A stretch of 40,922 nucleotides of DNA from an uncultured bacterium (GCA_902779865.1 CACZDG010000018.1:1-40922); one strand, 5' to 3'; numbered from the stretch's first letter, positions 15,834-24,310 are shown. Numbers and translations: made by a program. Notes: generated by a model not told the origin, from the letters alone.

Positions 15834-16813
15834 AACCAAAAGACACATCGGAACATTACATCCTGAGCTCGTCGCCGCATGCGCATGCGGACGCTTCCAC
15901 GAGCCGGATCATGCTGGACGTGATCATCGCCCTTCTGCCGGCGCTCTGCTGCGGGGTGTACTTCTTCGGCCTGCGCGCGCTCATCCTCACGGGCACGTGT
16001 ATTGCCGCGTGCCTCGTCACGGAGGGCCTCTGCCGTCTCGCGATGAAGCGCAACAACACGATCGGAGACTTCTCCGCGGTCGTCACCGGCCTGCTGCTCG
16101 CCCTCAACCTGCCGCCTGACCTCCCCGTGTGGATGGCCGCGGTGGGCGGCGTGTTCGCGATCGGCGTCGCGAAGCAGGTGTTCGGCGGCCTCGGCTACAA
16201 TCCCTTCAACCCCGCCCTCGCCGCGCGCGCGTTCCTGCTCATCTCCTTCACGGGGCCGATGACCACCTGGACGAGATCCGCATGGACGCTCAGCGCCGGG
16301 AACGTCGAGGCCACCACCACCGCCACGCCCCTCGCCCTCATCAAGAAAGGTGCGGAGGGCTTTGACTGGTCGCAGGCTGCGCTCATCAAGGACCTCTTCA
16401 TCGGCAACGTGAACGGCTGCATCGGCGAAGTCTCCGCGCTCGCCCTGCTGATCGGCGCCGCCTACCTGCTCTACCGCAAGGTCATCACCTGGCACATCCC
16501 CGTCACCTTCATCGGCACGGTGTTCCTCTACGCGATGTTCAAGGGCGGCGTGCCGCCGCTCGTACACGTCCTCTCCGGCGGCTGCGTGATCGGCGCGTGC
16601 TTCATGGCCACGGACTACGTGACCTCGCCCATCACCGCCAAGGGCAAGCTGATCTTCGGCTGCGGCTGCGGACTCATCACGATGCTCATCCGCACCGCGC
16701 CCACGGGCGCCTACCCTGAGGGCGTCTCGTTCTCGATCCTCATCATGAACGCGCTCACGCCGCTCATCAACCGCTTCACCCAGCCCAAACCCTTCGGGAA
16801 GGTCAAAAAGTGA
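15830..16813 (+). CDS. rnfD: Rnf complex subunit D (covalent FMN)
   Basis: Membrane subunit that carries covalently bound FMN and is tied to ion translocation; 327 residues with about nine or ten hydrophobic segments. Signature stretches are LGYNPFNPALAARAFLLISF and PMTTW. The flavinylation motif is TTATPLALIK, with T166 the predicted FMN-linked threonine (family motif S/T-G/x-A-T). The N-terminus (MKPKDTSEHYILSSSPHAHA) matches RnfD. The ATG overlaps the stop of the AlbA_2 gene by 4 nt, and its end overlaps rnfG by 4 nt (GTGA). Translational coupling through the regulator gene is therefore likely. Confidence 0.95.
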   Translation: MKPKDTSEHYILSSSPHAHADASTSRIMLDVIIALLPALCCGVYFFGLRALILTGTCIAACLVTEGLCRLAMKRNNTIGDFSAVVTGLLLALNLPPDLPVWMAAVGGVFAIGVAKQVFGGLGYNPFNPALAARAFLLISFTGPMTTWTRSAWTLSAGNVEATTTATPLALIKKGAEGFDWSQAALIKDLFIGNVNGCIGEVSALALLIGAAYLLYRKVITWHIPVTFIGTVFLYAMFKGGVPPLVHVLSGGCVIGACFMATDYVTSPITAKGKLIFGCGCGLITMLIRTAPTGAYPEGVSFSILIMNALTPLINRFTQPKPFGKVKK

Positions 16814-17754
16814 AAAAGATACTCCAACTCATCCTGTCGCTTACGCTCATCTCGGCCGTCTGCGCGGCCGTGCTGGCCATTGTGAACAACGCCACGAAGG
16901 AGCGCATCGCGAACCTCGCCACGCTGAAGGCGAACAACGCCGCGCGCGCCGTCCTGCCCGCGAGCGTCAAGGCCATCGAACCCGTCAAAGACCCCGCTGA
17001 CGCCTCGCTCACGGCGTTCATCGGCTATGCGGACGACGCCAAGACGCAGATCGCCGGCTACGCGGTGCCGGGTCTCACGGCCAAGGGCTACGGCGGCAAC
17101 ATCCGCCTCATGGTGGGACTCAACCCCGACCGCACGGTGATCTCCTACCAAGTGCTCGCCGCCGCCGAAACGCCCGGCCTCGGCTCGAACCTCTCCACGC
17201 CCGCGTTCATCGCGCGCTTCAAGGACCAGCCCGCCGCCAGCGTCAAGGTCACGAAGGACGGCGGCAAGATCGAGGCCCTCACCTCCGCCACGATAACCTC
17301 GCGCGCCGTCTGCGACGCCGTTGCGGACGCCGCGCGGCGCATCGACCGCATTGAAGGCAAGGCTTCCGCCGCACCAGCCGCGCCCAAAATCAATCCCGAA
17401 GGCAAACTGCTCTTCAATCCCGCCAAGCCTGAAGAGGCGCTCAAGGCGCTACCCAAAGGTACGGCGACGGCCACCGCCCTTCCCGGCAAGGGACGCTTTC
17501 CCGTCTTCGAGGGCAAGGACGCCGCCGGCAAGTCTACCGGCTACGTCGCCGTCGGCACGGGCAAGGCCACGGGGCCGCACGGCGAACTCGTGATCATATA
17601 CCAGTTCGGCTTCACGGCCAAGCGCGCGCCGTCGTTCAATCCGGCCCCGCGCATGGTCAACCAGCCCGCCGTTGAAATGACAGACATGGAGAACGCCCAG
17701 CGCGCGGCCTACAACGCCGCCCTCCAGGACGCCATGTCGCAATTCAAGAAGTAG
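16810..17754 (+). CDS. rnfG: Rnf complex subunit G (covalent FMN), C-terminally extended
   Basis: Subunit with one N-terminal membrane helix (residues 4-24) and an extracytoplasmic FMN_bind domain. The GTG at 16810 overlaps the rnfD stop (GTGA). The flavinylation motif is LTSATITS with T161 the predicted FMN-linked residue; Ser replaces the usual Gly of SGAT. The length is 314 residues, against roughly 200 for typical RnfG. The extra ~125 residues start with an Ala/Pro linker (SAAPAAPKINPEG). They then show GRFPVFEGKDAAGKSTGYVA and HGELVIIYQFG, which resemble the early strands of a second FMN_bind domain without an SGAT site. No rnfE follows; the next gene is convergent, 7 bp away. Confidence 0.92.
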   Translation: MKKILQLILSLTLISAVCAAVLAIVNNATKERIANLATLKANNAARAVLPASVKAIEPVKDPADASLTAFIGYADDAKTQIAGYAVPGLTAKGYGGNIRLMVGLNPDRTVISYQVLAAAETPGLGSNLSTPAFIARFKDQPAASVKVTKDGGKIEALTSATITSRAVCDAVADAARRIDRIEGKASAAPAAPKINPEGKLLFNPAKPEEALKALPKGTATATALPGKGRFPVFEGKDAAGKSTGYVAVGTGKATGPHGELVIIYQFGFTAKRAPSFNPAPRMVNQPAVEMTDMENAQRAAYNAALQDAMSQFKK

Positions 17755-17761
17755 AGAGAGC

Positions 17762-19153
17762 TTACGCGAGCTTGTAGCCGTCGCGATAAGCATAGGACAA
17801 CAGTTCATTCGCCTTCGGGCAGTTAGTGAACTGTTCGGTTGCTGGATTCCATTCAAGGCGCTGCCCCATACGCAACGCAATGTTGGCAAGATGGGCGAAA
17901 CTGGTGGAGCGGTGTCCGTCCTCAAGAGTACACAGCGGTGTTCCGCGATCTTTGACGCGGTCGAGGAAATCGCGCACCATAACGGAAGTGCTATCCACGA
18001 AATCCTGCGTGTGCTCCACCGGCTTGAACAGAGGCTCTTTCGGATTTTTGAACTCGCGCGTTTTCTGCGGAATGATTGAATAACCGCTTTCATCGGCGTA
18101 TATCACGCCATCAGAACCCTGTATCTCTATTTCGCGGGAAAGGATTGGACGGGACGTGCCACCTTCGTAAATCGCGAAGTGCATGAGTTTCTTGTCCGGA
18201 AACTCGAACGTCACTTCCATCGTGTCCGGAATATCCCCGTCGTGGTCCAGGAAGTATTGCCCGCCAACAGCCGTAACGGCGCTTGGCGCGACCTCTCCCA
18301 TCATCCAGCGCAACGCGTCAAGCAATTGCACGCCCCAATTCGCCATCTGGCTTGAGAAATCGGAATGCCAGCGGAAAAGGTAAGGAGCAATGGTGTAGCG
18401 GTATGGACGGAATGCGCGTGGACCAACCCATTTGTCCCAGTCCAGACCCTTTGGCGGCTGACAGGGCGGGCACTTCCCAATGCCATTGGGGAACAAGTTC
18501 GAGACCCGCGCAGCACGCCCTACGCGAAACGCGCCGTACTTCCCGCCGTCTATTTCGCCCTTCAGCTTTCGGTACGCCGCACTGCCGCGTCTGTTGAGAC
18601 CTACGCCGACAACCTGTTTGGACTCCTTCTGAGCTTTTACCATCGCCCTTCCCTCGGCGAGCGATACAGAAAGCGGCTTCTCGCAATAGACGTCCTTGCA
18701 GGCTTTGATGGCGTCAATCGTCATGAGCGCATGCCAGTGGTCGGGAGTCGCGATGCACACGGCATCTACATGGGGATCTTCAAGAAGGCGGCGGTAATCG
18801 GAATACCGTTTGCACTTGCCTGCTTTGACGGCGTCCTGAAGTTTCTTCTCCGAATCAAGAAGAGAACCGTCGCTTCCTGTGAAAACGGGCAGACTCCTCT
18901 CAAGACCAAAGTCAGCGAACTTTGAATCGAAAGCATCCCTGTCACGCATAAGGAACGGTTCATAAACGTCGCATACGGCAACCGGCTCAACGTCAGGCTG
19001 ATTGAGAAACCAATGCAAAAGCTGCGTTCCACGGTTTCCCAAGCCGATAAAGCCCATGCGAACTTTCTGCGGAGCGGCTGGTTCACCTAAAAGCGTCGGC
19101 GCGGCCACTGCGGCCGTCCCAGCCAAGATGAATTTACGTCTCTGCAAAACCAT
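17762..19153 (-). CDS. Exported Gfo/Idh/MocA-family oxidoreductase
   Basis: NAD(P)-dependent sugar oxidoreductase family, 463 residues from ATG 19153. AAGGGGG touches that ATG directly, so the TTG at 19147 (6 nt after the purine tract, 461 residues) is an equally good or better start. The N-terminus LQRRKFILAGTAAVAAPT is a Tat-like signal. The Rossmann motif is GFIGLGNRG (34-42), followed by ATPDHWH (135-141) and the family signature EKP (158-160). The C-terminal substrate domain includes SQMANWGVQLLDALRW. It lies 15 bp after the prolyl isomerase gene, at the end of the ribosomal-protein/secY transcript. Together with DUF1080 and the isomerase elsewhere in the window it fits 3-keto-sugar metabolism, but the substrate is unknown. 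Confidence 0.92.
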   Translation of the reverse strand: MVLQRRKFILAGTAAVAAPTLLGEPAAPQKVRMGFIGLGNRGTQLLHWFLNQPDVEPVAVCDVYEPFLMRDRDAFDSKFADFGLERSLPVFTGSDGSLLDSEKKLQDAVKAGKCKRYSDYRRLLEDPHVDAVCIATPDHWHALMTIDAIKACKDVYCEKPLSVSLAEGRAMVKAQKESKQVVGVGLNRRGSAAYRKLKGEIDGGKYGAFRVGRAARVSNLFPNGIGKCPPCQPPKGLDWDKWVGPRAFRPYRYTIAPYLFRWHSDFSSQMANWGVQLLDALRWMMGEVAPSAVTAVGGQYFLDHDGDIPDTMEVTFEFPDKKLMHFAIYEGGTSRPILSREIEIQGSDGVIYADESGYSIIPQKTREFKNPKEPLFKPVEHTQDFVDSTSVMVRDFLDRVKDRGTPLCTLEDGHRSTSFAHLANIALRMGQRLEWNPATEQFTNCPKANELLSYAYRDGYKLA

Positions 19154-19168
19154 CCCCCTTGCACGTCC

Positions 19169-20221
19169 TTATCGGGCGGGATGTTTCTCGAGGTCGGGGA
19201 AAGCCGGCGAGGAAATCTTCACTTCGGAACGAAGCTTGTCCACGTACGCCTGAAATGCCTGCTGAACCTGCTGTCCCTTCATCCAATTCTCAACATCGGC
19301 AAGTTTCGGCTTCTGCGCCTCGACCTTACGTTCGATTTCCTCGGCAGTTGACGTCATGCCGGGAATCTTCTTCGTTGTGAGGATGAGATGCCATCCGAAC
19401 TGCGTCTTAACCGGCTTGGAGAGAGTGCCCTCGGCCAGTTCAAATGCAGCCTTGTCGAATTCTGGAACCATCTGTCCGTGACCAAACGGACCAAGGTCTC
19501 CACCCTTCGCCTTTGAGGGGCAGTCGGACTTCGCCTTGGCGAGTTCAGCGAACTTCGTCTTGAGTTCATCACCCTTGAGTTCCTTCAGCTGCGCGTAAAG
19601 TTCGTCGATTTCCTTCTTTGCGACGGCATCGGTCTTCGCGTTGTCGGTTTTGACGAGGATATGTGATGCCTGAACCTGCTCGGGCTTGGACGACGAAGCG
19701 CGCTGTCTGATGTTGGACACGATCTCATCGTACTGCTTCTTGAGCGCTGCGGGATCAACCTTCACGTTAGGAGCAATCTTCTGCTCGACGAACTTCTTGA
19801 TTACGGCACTGGCCTTGAACTCGGCAAGTCCGCGTTCAGGGCCAAACGGGTGATGGGCTACGAGCTCTTCAAGCGTAGTGGGTGCGCCAGGGCGTCCACC
19901 AGCCGACTTCAGCGCTGCATCAACGTAAGCCTTGAACTCGTCGTCAGAAACCGTGATTCCGGCTTTTTTCGCCTCGCCCAAGACAAGCGTCTTCGTGATG
20001 AACATGTCCGCGATACGCTGGCCGAAGAACTTCCGCGCCTCTTCCCTGTGCGCTTCCGGGATCTGCGCCTTCTGCGCCTCCATGACACGGTTGACATCCG
20101 CATCAAGTTCGCTGCGCGTCAGCTTCGCTCCACCAACGGTAACCGCCGCCTCGTCGCTGTCAACGGCAGCCGCACACGCGAACGCCGTCATTGCCGCAGC
20201 CACTGCAAGTTTCATGGTCAT
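19169..20221 (-). CDS. Exported parvulin-type peptidyl-prolyl cis-trans isomerase
   Basis: Periplasmic folding chaperone of the SurA/PrsA/PpiC type; 350 residues. Start ATG 20221 is chosen because GGGGG lies about 6 nt upstream and the signal peptide MTMKLAVAAAMTAFACAAA then begins properly; an ATG 18 bp further upstream overlaps the secY stop. A SurA-like N-terminal helical domain (residues ~25-150) includes KLTRSELDADVNRVM. The PpiC rotamase domain is at ~184-284 (ASHILVKTD, GGDLGPFGHGQMVPEFDKAA, TQFGWHLIL). It sits 17 bp downstream of secY, which fits a role in folding newly exported proteins. It may assist the many secreted proteins in this window; that is inference. Confidence 0.92.
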   Translation of the reverse strand: MTMKLAVAAAMTAFACAAAVDSDEAAVTVGGAKLTRSELDADVNRVMEAQKAQIPEAHREEARKFFGQRIADMFITKTLVLGEAKKAGITVSDDEFKAYVDAALKSAGGRPGAPTTLEELVAHHPFGPERGLAEFKASAVIKKFVEQKIAPNVKVDPAALKKQYDEIVSNIRQRASSSKPEQVQASHILVKTDNAKTDAVAKKEIDELYAQLKELKGDELKTKFAELAKAKSDCPSKAKGGDLGPFGHGQMVPEFDKAAFELAEGTLSKPVKTQFGWHLILTTKKIPGMTSTAEEIERKVEAQKPKLADVENWMKGQQVQQAFQAYVDKLRSEVKISSPAFPDLEKHPAR

Positions 20222-20238
20222 GTTCACCCCCGTAAACA

Positions 20239-21606
20239 TTACATGCCGCCACGTCCGCGAAGCGAACCATGGCGAAGGAAACCATCATACTTACGCACGA
20301 GGAGGTGCGACTCCATGATGCGCAGCGTATCAAGCGCCACACCAACGATGATGAGCAACGAAGTACCACCGAAGAAGCTGGAAATCGCCCACGGAATGTT
20401 GAAGGCGCCGCTGAGAACCTGAGGCAGAAGGGCGACGATGAGGAGACCCGTGCCGCCGATAAGGGTGATGCGCGTCATCACTGCGTCGAGGTACTCGGCC
20501 GTCTGCATGCCAGGACGGATGCCGGGCACGTAGGAGCCGTCCTTCTTCAAGTTCTCCGAGATGTCAACAGCGTTGAACTGCGTGGCGACCCAGAAGAAGC
20601 AGAAGAACATGATGACGATCGCGTAGATGATGAGATGCGTGGCAGAACCCATGTCGCTCAACTGCGTACCGAACGACTGGCAGGGATCCCACGGCATCTT
20701 CTTGAAGAGCCAGCCGAGCACCTGGAGAATAGGCTGGGCGAAGATGATCGGCATAACGCCCGTATAGTTCACACGGAGCGGCATGAACGTCTGCTGCATG
20801 CCGTATGTGTTGCCCACGGCCATTGAGCGGCGCGTCGCGTGAATCGGCACCTTGCGGACGCCCTGCACGAGCATCACGGTACCCATAACCACGCCGAAAC
20901 CGAAGAGGAGAAGCAACACCAGCTCAACCGGCGACGCCGTCTGCATGCCGCTGCCGCCGAAATAACGCTCGTATGCGGCGAAGATTGCGTGCGGCAGACG
21001 GGAGGTGATGTTAATCATGATGATAAGGGAACCGCCGTTACCCACGCCAAAGGTGGTAATCTGGTCGGCGAGCCACATCACGAACAACGCGGCTGAGGTC
21101 ATGCCAATCACGGTCATCAGGCGGAAGCCCATCGCGGAGCCGCTGACGACGATCTGCGTGTTGATGCCAAGAGCCTGCGGGTTCAGAAGAAGCGAGGCAA
21201 TCGTCCAAGACTGAACAATACAAATGACAATCGTCAGGTAACGCGTAATCTGCGCTAGGCGCTGGCGACCGCTCTCCCCTTCCTTCTTAAGCTTCTCAAG
21301 CGAGGGAATCACGCTGGAAAGCAGCTGAATCACGATCTGTGCCGAAATGTACGGCCAGATTGAGAGGAAGCCGATAGCGCACTGTCCAAGTGCACCACCA
21401 GTGAAGACGTCGAACCAGTCTAGCATACCGCCGCCGGACGCCTGACGGATATCCTCAATCGCCGCCTGGAGTGAACGCCAGTCCACGCCCGGAGTCGGAA
21501 TCTGGGAAACGAGGCGGCATACTGCCACCAAACCGAGCGTAATCAGGATTTTCTTCCGCAGTTCGGGAATCCTGAACGCATTAGAGAAACCTTTGAACAT
21601 CGACAT
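20239..21606 (-). CDS. secY: Preprotein translocase subunit SecY
   Basis: Channel subunit of the Sec translocon in the inner membrane; 455 residues with ten hydrophobic segments. Visible signatures are RIPELRKKILITLG at the N-terminus, QIPTPGVD, GGALGQCAIGFLSIWPYISA in the TM2 plug region, ITTFGVGNGGSL, RKVPIHATRR, and EYLDAVMTRITLIGG near the end. ACGGAGT lies 8 nt before the ATG. It follows rplO with an 80-bp gap that contains a strong hairpin, so its expression may be set apart from the ribosomal proteins. The usual adk and map genes do not follow; a prolyl isomerase gene does. Confidence 0.97.
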   Translation of the reverse strand: MSMFKGFSNAFRIPELRKKILITLGLVAVCRLVSQIPTPGVDWRSLQAAIEDIRQASGGGMLDWFDVFTGGALGQCAIGFLSIWPYISAQIVIQLLSSVIPSLEKLKKEGESGRQRLAQITRYLTIVICIVQSWTIASLLLNPQALGINTQIVVSGSAMGFRLMTVIGMTSAALFVMWLADQITTFGVGNGGSLIIMINITSRLPHAIFAAYERYFGGSGMQTASPVELVLLLLFGFGVVMGTVMLVQGVRKVPIHATRRSMAVGNTYGMQQTFMPLRVNYTGVMPIIFAQPILQVLGWLFKKMPWDPCQSFGTQLSDMGSATHLIIYAIVIMFFCFFWVATQFNAVDISENLKKDGSYVPGIRPGMQTAEYLDAVMTRITLIGGTGLLIVALLPQVLSGAFNIPWAISSFFGGTSLLIIVGVALDTLRIMESHLLVRKYDGFLRHGSLRGRGGM

Positions 21607-21645
21607 AGCGCAAACTCCGTATTTGGGGAAACAATCAAAAGGCGG

Positions 21646-21674
21646 AGGCGGTCGTGGATGGAAGACGACCGCCT
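21646..21674 (-). terminator. Perfect 10-bp hairpin between rplO and secY (attenuator candidate)
   Basis: AGGCGGTCGT (21646-21655) and ACGACCGCCT (21665-21674) pair perfectly over a 9-nt loop. On the transcribed minus strand the stem is followed by CCGCCTTTTGATTGTTT, a broken U-rich stretch. This could partially terminate transcription before secY, stabilise the upstream RNA 3' end, or be a processing site. It sits 40 bp before the secY start. Confidence 0.55.
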
Positions 21675-21686
21675 ACACGCCATCTA

Positions 21687-22124
21687 TTAGGCAACACTGC
21701 CACCGGCGGCTTCGATCTTGGCCTTGGCCGCTGCACTGCAGGGAACCTTCACGGTGAACTTCTTGGTGAGCTCACCCTTCGCGAGAATCTTGACGATCGG
21801 ACGCTTCGCGCTCTTGAAACCCTTGGCGGCGAGAGCGGCGAGGGTAATCTCGTCACCCGCGTTGAAGAGCTTCTCAAGCGTTTCCACGTTGACGGCGAGC
21901 GTCTCGGTGCGGAAACGGGCGTTGTTGAAACCACGCTTGGGCAGACGACGGATGAGCGGCATCTGGCCGCCTTCAAATCCGAGCTTCTGCTTGTGGCCCT
22001 TGCGGGCGTTCTGGCCCTTCTGACCACGGCAGCTGGTCTTGCCCATGCCCGAGCCGCATCCACGACCCACGCGCTTGGCGCGCTTGCGCGCACCGGGGGT
22101 ATTTGTAAGAGATGAAAGATCCAT
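21687..22124 (-). CDS. rplO: 50S ribosomal protein L15
   Basis: Large-subunit protein that binds 23S rRNA late in assembly; 145 residues, the usual size. The Gly/Arg/Lys-rich N-terminus is typical (GARKRAKRVGRGCGSGMGKT, then GFEGGQMPLIRRLPKRGF). The C-terminal half has ILAKGELTKKFTVKV. It is separated from rpsE by 55 bp, with no rpmD (L30) between them, unlike the common spc operon order. Confidence 0.97.
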   Translation of the reverse strand: MDLSSLTNTPGARKRAKRVGRGCGSGMGKTSCRGQKGQNARKGHKQKLGFEGGQMPLIRRLPKRGFNNARFRTETLAVNVETLEKLFNAGDEITLAALAAKGFKSAKRPIVKILAKGELTKKFTVKVPCSAAAKAKIEAAGGSVA

Positions 22125-22179
22125 GATGAAAATTCCTTCTTGAAGGGATTCGGGGGAACCGGGGTTCCCACGATTGTTG

Positions 22180-22707
22180 TTACGCGCGAATCGCCTCGAT
22201 CTCCGCCGCAGAGCGCAGCTGCGCGAGGGCGTTCATTGTGGCCTTCACCACGTTGAGGCGGTTCTTGGAGCCGAGGGACTTGCCCACGGCATCTCGGATT
22301 CCGACAGCCTCGAGGACAGGGCGCATACCACCGCCGACGATGAGACCCGTACCGGCGGGAGCCGGCTTGAGAATCACGCGGCCGCCGTCGCAGTCGCCTG
22401 CAACGTCGTGCGGAATGGTCACGCAGACCACCTGGCCCTGGGCGTCCTTCTCGACGCGGAGGGTGACGGGCGTCATGGCCTTGCGGGCGGCCTCGCCACC
22501 CTTGCGGATTGCGTCCGAAACCTCGTTCGCCTTGCCGAAGCCGACTCCGACCTTGCCCTCGTGGTCGCCCACGACGATTACGGCGGAGAAGGACATGCGG
22601 CGTCCGCCCTTGACGGTCTTGGCGCAGCGGTTAACGAACACGACCTTCTCGTCGAGGTCGTCGGTCGCGCCGGATTCGCTGCGGCGCTTGTCACGGTTCA
22701 TAGCCAT
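22180..22707 (-). CDS. rpsE: 30S ribosomal protein S5
   Basis: Small-subunit protein involved in decoding fidelity and mRNA unwinding; 175 residues. The double-stranded RNA-binding-like part is at ~20-85 (EKVVFVNRCAKTVKGGRRMS, VGVGFGKANEV). The ribosomal S5 C-terminal fold follows (AGTGLIVGGGMRPVLEAVGI). The ATG shares its A with the TAA of rplR (TAATG). A second ATG two codons on (MNRDK) is an alternative start. Confidence 0.97.
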   Translation of the reverse strand: MAMNRDKRRSESGATDDLDEKVVFVNRCAKTVKGGRRMSFSAVIVVGDHEGKVGVGFGKANEVSDAIRKGGEAARKAMTPVTLRVEKDAQGQVVCVTIPHDVAGDCDGGRVILKPAPAGTGLIVGGGMRPVLEAVGIRDAVGKSLGSKNRLNVVKATMNALAQLRSAAEIEAIRA

Positions 22708-23075
22708 TATTCAGCCTCCTTGGCAGGTTTGTCGCTGATCACGAGGCCGTTCTCGACGGCGCTCGCGACGATGGCCGCCACGCGGCCCGTGAACTTGAAG
22801 CCGCCGCGGTCAACGACCACGCGGGTGATGCCCTTCGCCTTGGCGACCTCAGCCGCCGCCGCTCCAAGCTTCTTTGCTACTTCGAGGTTCGCCTTGGTCT
22901 CCTTAAGCGAGGAGGCCTGGGCGAGCGTGTTGCCGGCCGCATCGTCGATGAACTGCACGTACATGTGCTTGTTCGTGACGCAGATCGACATGCGCGGACG
23001 CTCCACTGAGCCGATCACGCGCTGGCGGAGGCGCAAGTGGCGCTTCACGCGCTGGTCTTTACGGTTGAAACTCAT
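22707..23075 (-). CDS. rplR: 50S ribosomal protein L18
   Basis: 5S rRNA-binding protein of the central protuberance; 122 residues. The basic N-terminus (MSFNRKDQRVKRHLRLRQRV) is followed by RPRMSICVTNKHMYVQFIDD and the conserved C-terminal FKFTGRVAAIVASAVENGL, where many homologues have YHGRV. It overlaps rpsE by one base and lies 32 bp after rplF. Confidence 0.96.
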   Translation of the reverse strand: MSFNRKDQRVKRHLRLRQRVIGSVERPRMSICVTNKHMYVQFIDDAAGNTLAQASSLKETKANLEVAKKLGAAAAEVAKAKGITRVVVDRGGFKFTGRVAAIVASAVENGLVISDKPAKEAE

Positions 23076-23107
23076 TTTCGATTTCTCCGATTCAGGCAGC
23101 CTTCAGA

Positions 23108-23641
23108 TTAGGCCACCTTCTTGCCCTGTTTACGGCGAATGTGCTCGCCGAGATACTTGATGCCCTTGCCCTTGTAGGGTTCGGCGGGATAGAAGCTGCG
23201 GATGCGCGCGGCGGACTCGCCCACGAGTTCCTTGCTGATTCCCGTGAGGGTGACCTGGAGGCCGTCGTTCTCGACGGTGACCTTCAGCCCTTCGGGGATG
23301 TCAAAGATCTTCGGGGACGCAAAGCCGAGCGAAAGCGCCAGTTGCTTGCCCTGGATAACGGCCTTGAAACCGGTACCCTCAATGACGAGCTGCTTGGTGT
23401 AACCCTGGTCCACGCCCACCACGTTGTTGTGGATGAGCGCACGGGCGAGGCCGTGGAAGTTCTTGAGCGTGTCGTCCTTGCGTTCGACTACGATCTTGCC
23501 TTCTTCGACCTTGGCCGTGATGCCATCGTGCATTACATAGGCGAGCTCACCGAGCTTGCCCTTGACTGTGACCTTCTGTCCGTCCACCTTCGCGGTGACG
23601 CCGGCCGGAAGGGCCACTGGTTCTTTTCCAATACGAGACAT
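23108..23641 (-). CDS. rplF: 50S ribosomal protein L6
   Basis: Large-subunit protein near the sarcin-ricin loop and factor-binding site; 177 residues with two tandem alpha/beta domains. The N-terminus MSRIGKEPVALPAGV and the L6 signature PEPYKGKGIKY-type stretch (PAEPYKGKGIKYLGEHIRRK) are clear. It is 13 bp from rpsH. Confidence 0.97.
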   Translation of the reverse strand: MSRIGKEPVALPAGVTAKVDGQKVTVKGKLGELAYVMHDGITAKVEEGKIVVERKDDTLKNFHGLARALIHNNVVGVDQGYTKQLVIEGTGFKAVIQGKQLALSLGFASPKIFDIPEGLKVTVENDGLQVTLTGISKELVGESAARIRSFYPAEPYKGKGIKYLGEHIRRKQGKKVA

Positions 23642-23654
23642 TGTTCTGGACTCC

Positions 23655-24047
23655 TTACCAAACGGTGCAGATTAGCTCGCCGCCGACCCGCTGCTTCTTC
23701 GCCTCCGCGCCGCTCATCACGCCCTTGGACGTGGAGAGCACCGCGAGACCCATGCCGTCGAGGACGGACGGGATCTCGGAGCAGGAGACGAATCTGCGAA
23801 GGCCGGGCTTCGACTGGCGCGCGAGGCCGCGGATGGCCGGTTCGGCACGATCCGAGTACTTCAGCGTGATGACGAGCTGCTTCGGGAAATCGGAGGTGGT
23901 GAACGCATCGACGATGTAGCCGGACGCCTTCATAACCCTGGCGATTTCAGACTTGATGTTGGACGCGGGCATCGAGACCTGCACGAGGCGGGCCTTGAGG
24001 CCGTTGCGAATCGCGACCAACATGTCGGAAATGGGATCGATTGTCAT
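23655..24047 (-). CDS. rpsH: 30S ribosomal protein S8
   Basis: Primary 16S rRNA-binding assembly protein; 130 residues. Visible are the N-terminal DPISDMLVAIRNGLKAR, a middle VITLKYSDRAEPAIRGLARQ, and the C-terminal signature STSKGVMSGAEAKKQRVGGE. In Escherichia coli S8 represses the spc operon; no equivalent site was sought here with confidence. Confidence 0.96.
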   Translation of the reverse strand: MTIDPISDMLVAIRNGLKARLVQVSMPASNIKSEIARVMKASGYIVDAFTTSDFPKQLVITLKYSDRAEPAIRGLARQSKPGLRRFVSCSEIPSVLDGMGLAVLSTSKGVMSGAEAKKQRVGGELICTVW

Positions 24048-24067
24048 TTTTCAGTTCCTTTCCGAGT

Positions 24068-24307
24068 TTACCAGGACGCCTTTGTGACGCCGGGGATGAG
24101 ACCGTTCACCGCGAGCTCGCGGAAGCAGAGACGGCACACGCCGAACTTGCGCATGTACGCATGGCGGCGGCCGCAGATCCTGCAGCGGTTGTACGCGCGG
24201 ACGTTCGCCTTCGTGAGGGGTTTCTTGCCCTCAGCGACGCGCTTCGCGTCCTTGGCCTTCTCCGCCTTGAGACGGATGGTCTTCTCCATAAGACATTTCT
24301 TAGCCAT
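24068..24307 (-). CDS. rpsN: 30S ribosomal protein S14, zinc-binding type
   Basis: Small-subunit head protein. The 79 residues keep the zinc ribbon C42-RI-C45 and C58-RL-C61, so it is the zinc (C+) form. Typical zinc-type S14 has 61 residues; this one carries about 18 extra residues at the N-terminus that are rich in Lys and Ala ([18 protein letters not shown]). The start is supported by its 3-bp spacing from rplE and the lack of another good start; a second ATG at residue 7 is possible. Confidence 0.95.
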   Translation of the reverse strand: MAKKCLMEKTIRLKAEKAKDAKRVAEGKKPLTKANVRAYNRCRICGRRHAYMRKFGVCRLCFRELAVNGLIPGVTKASW

Positions 24308-24310
24308 GAA

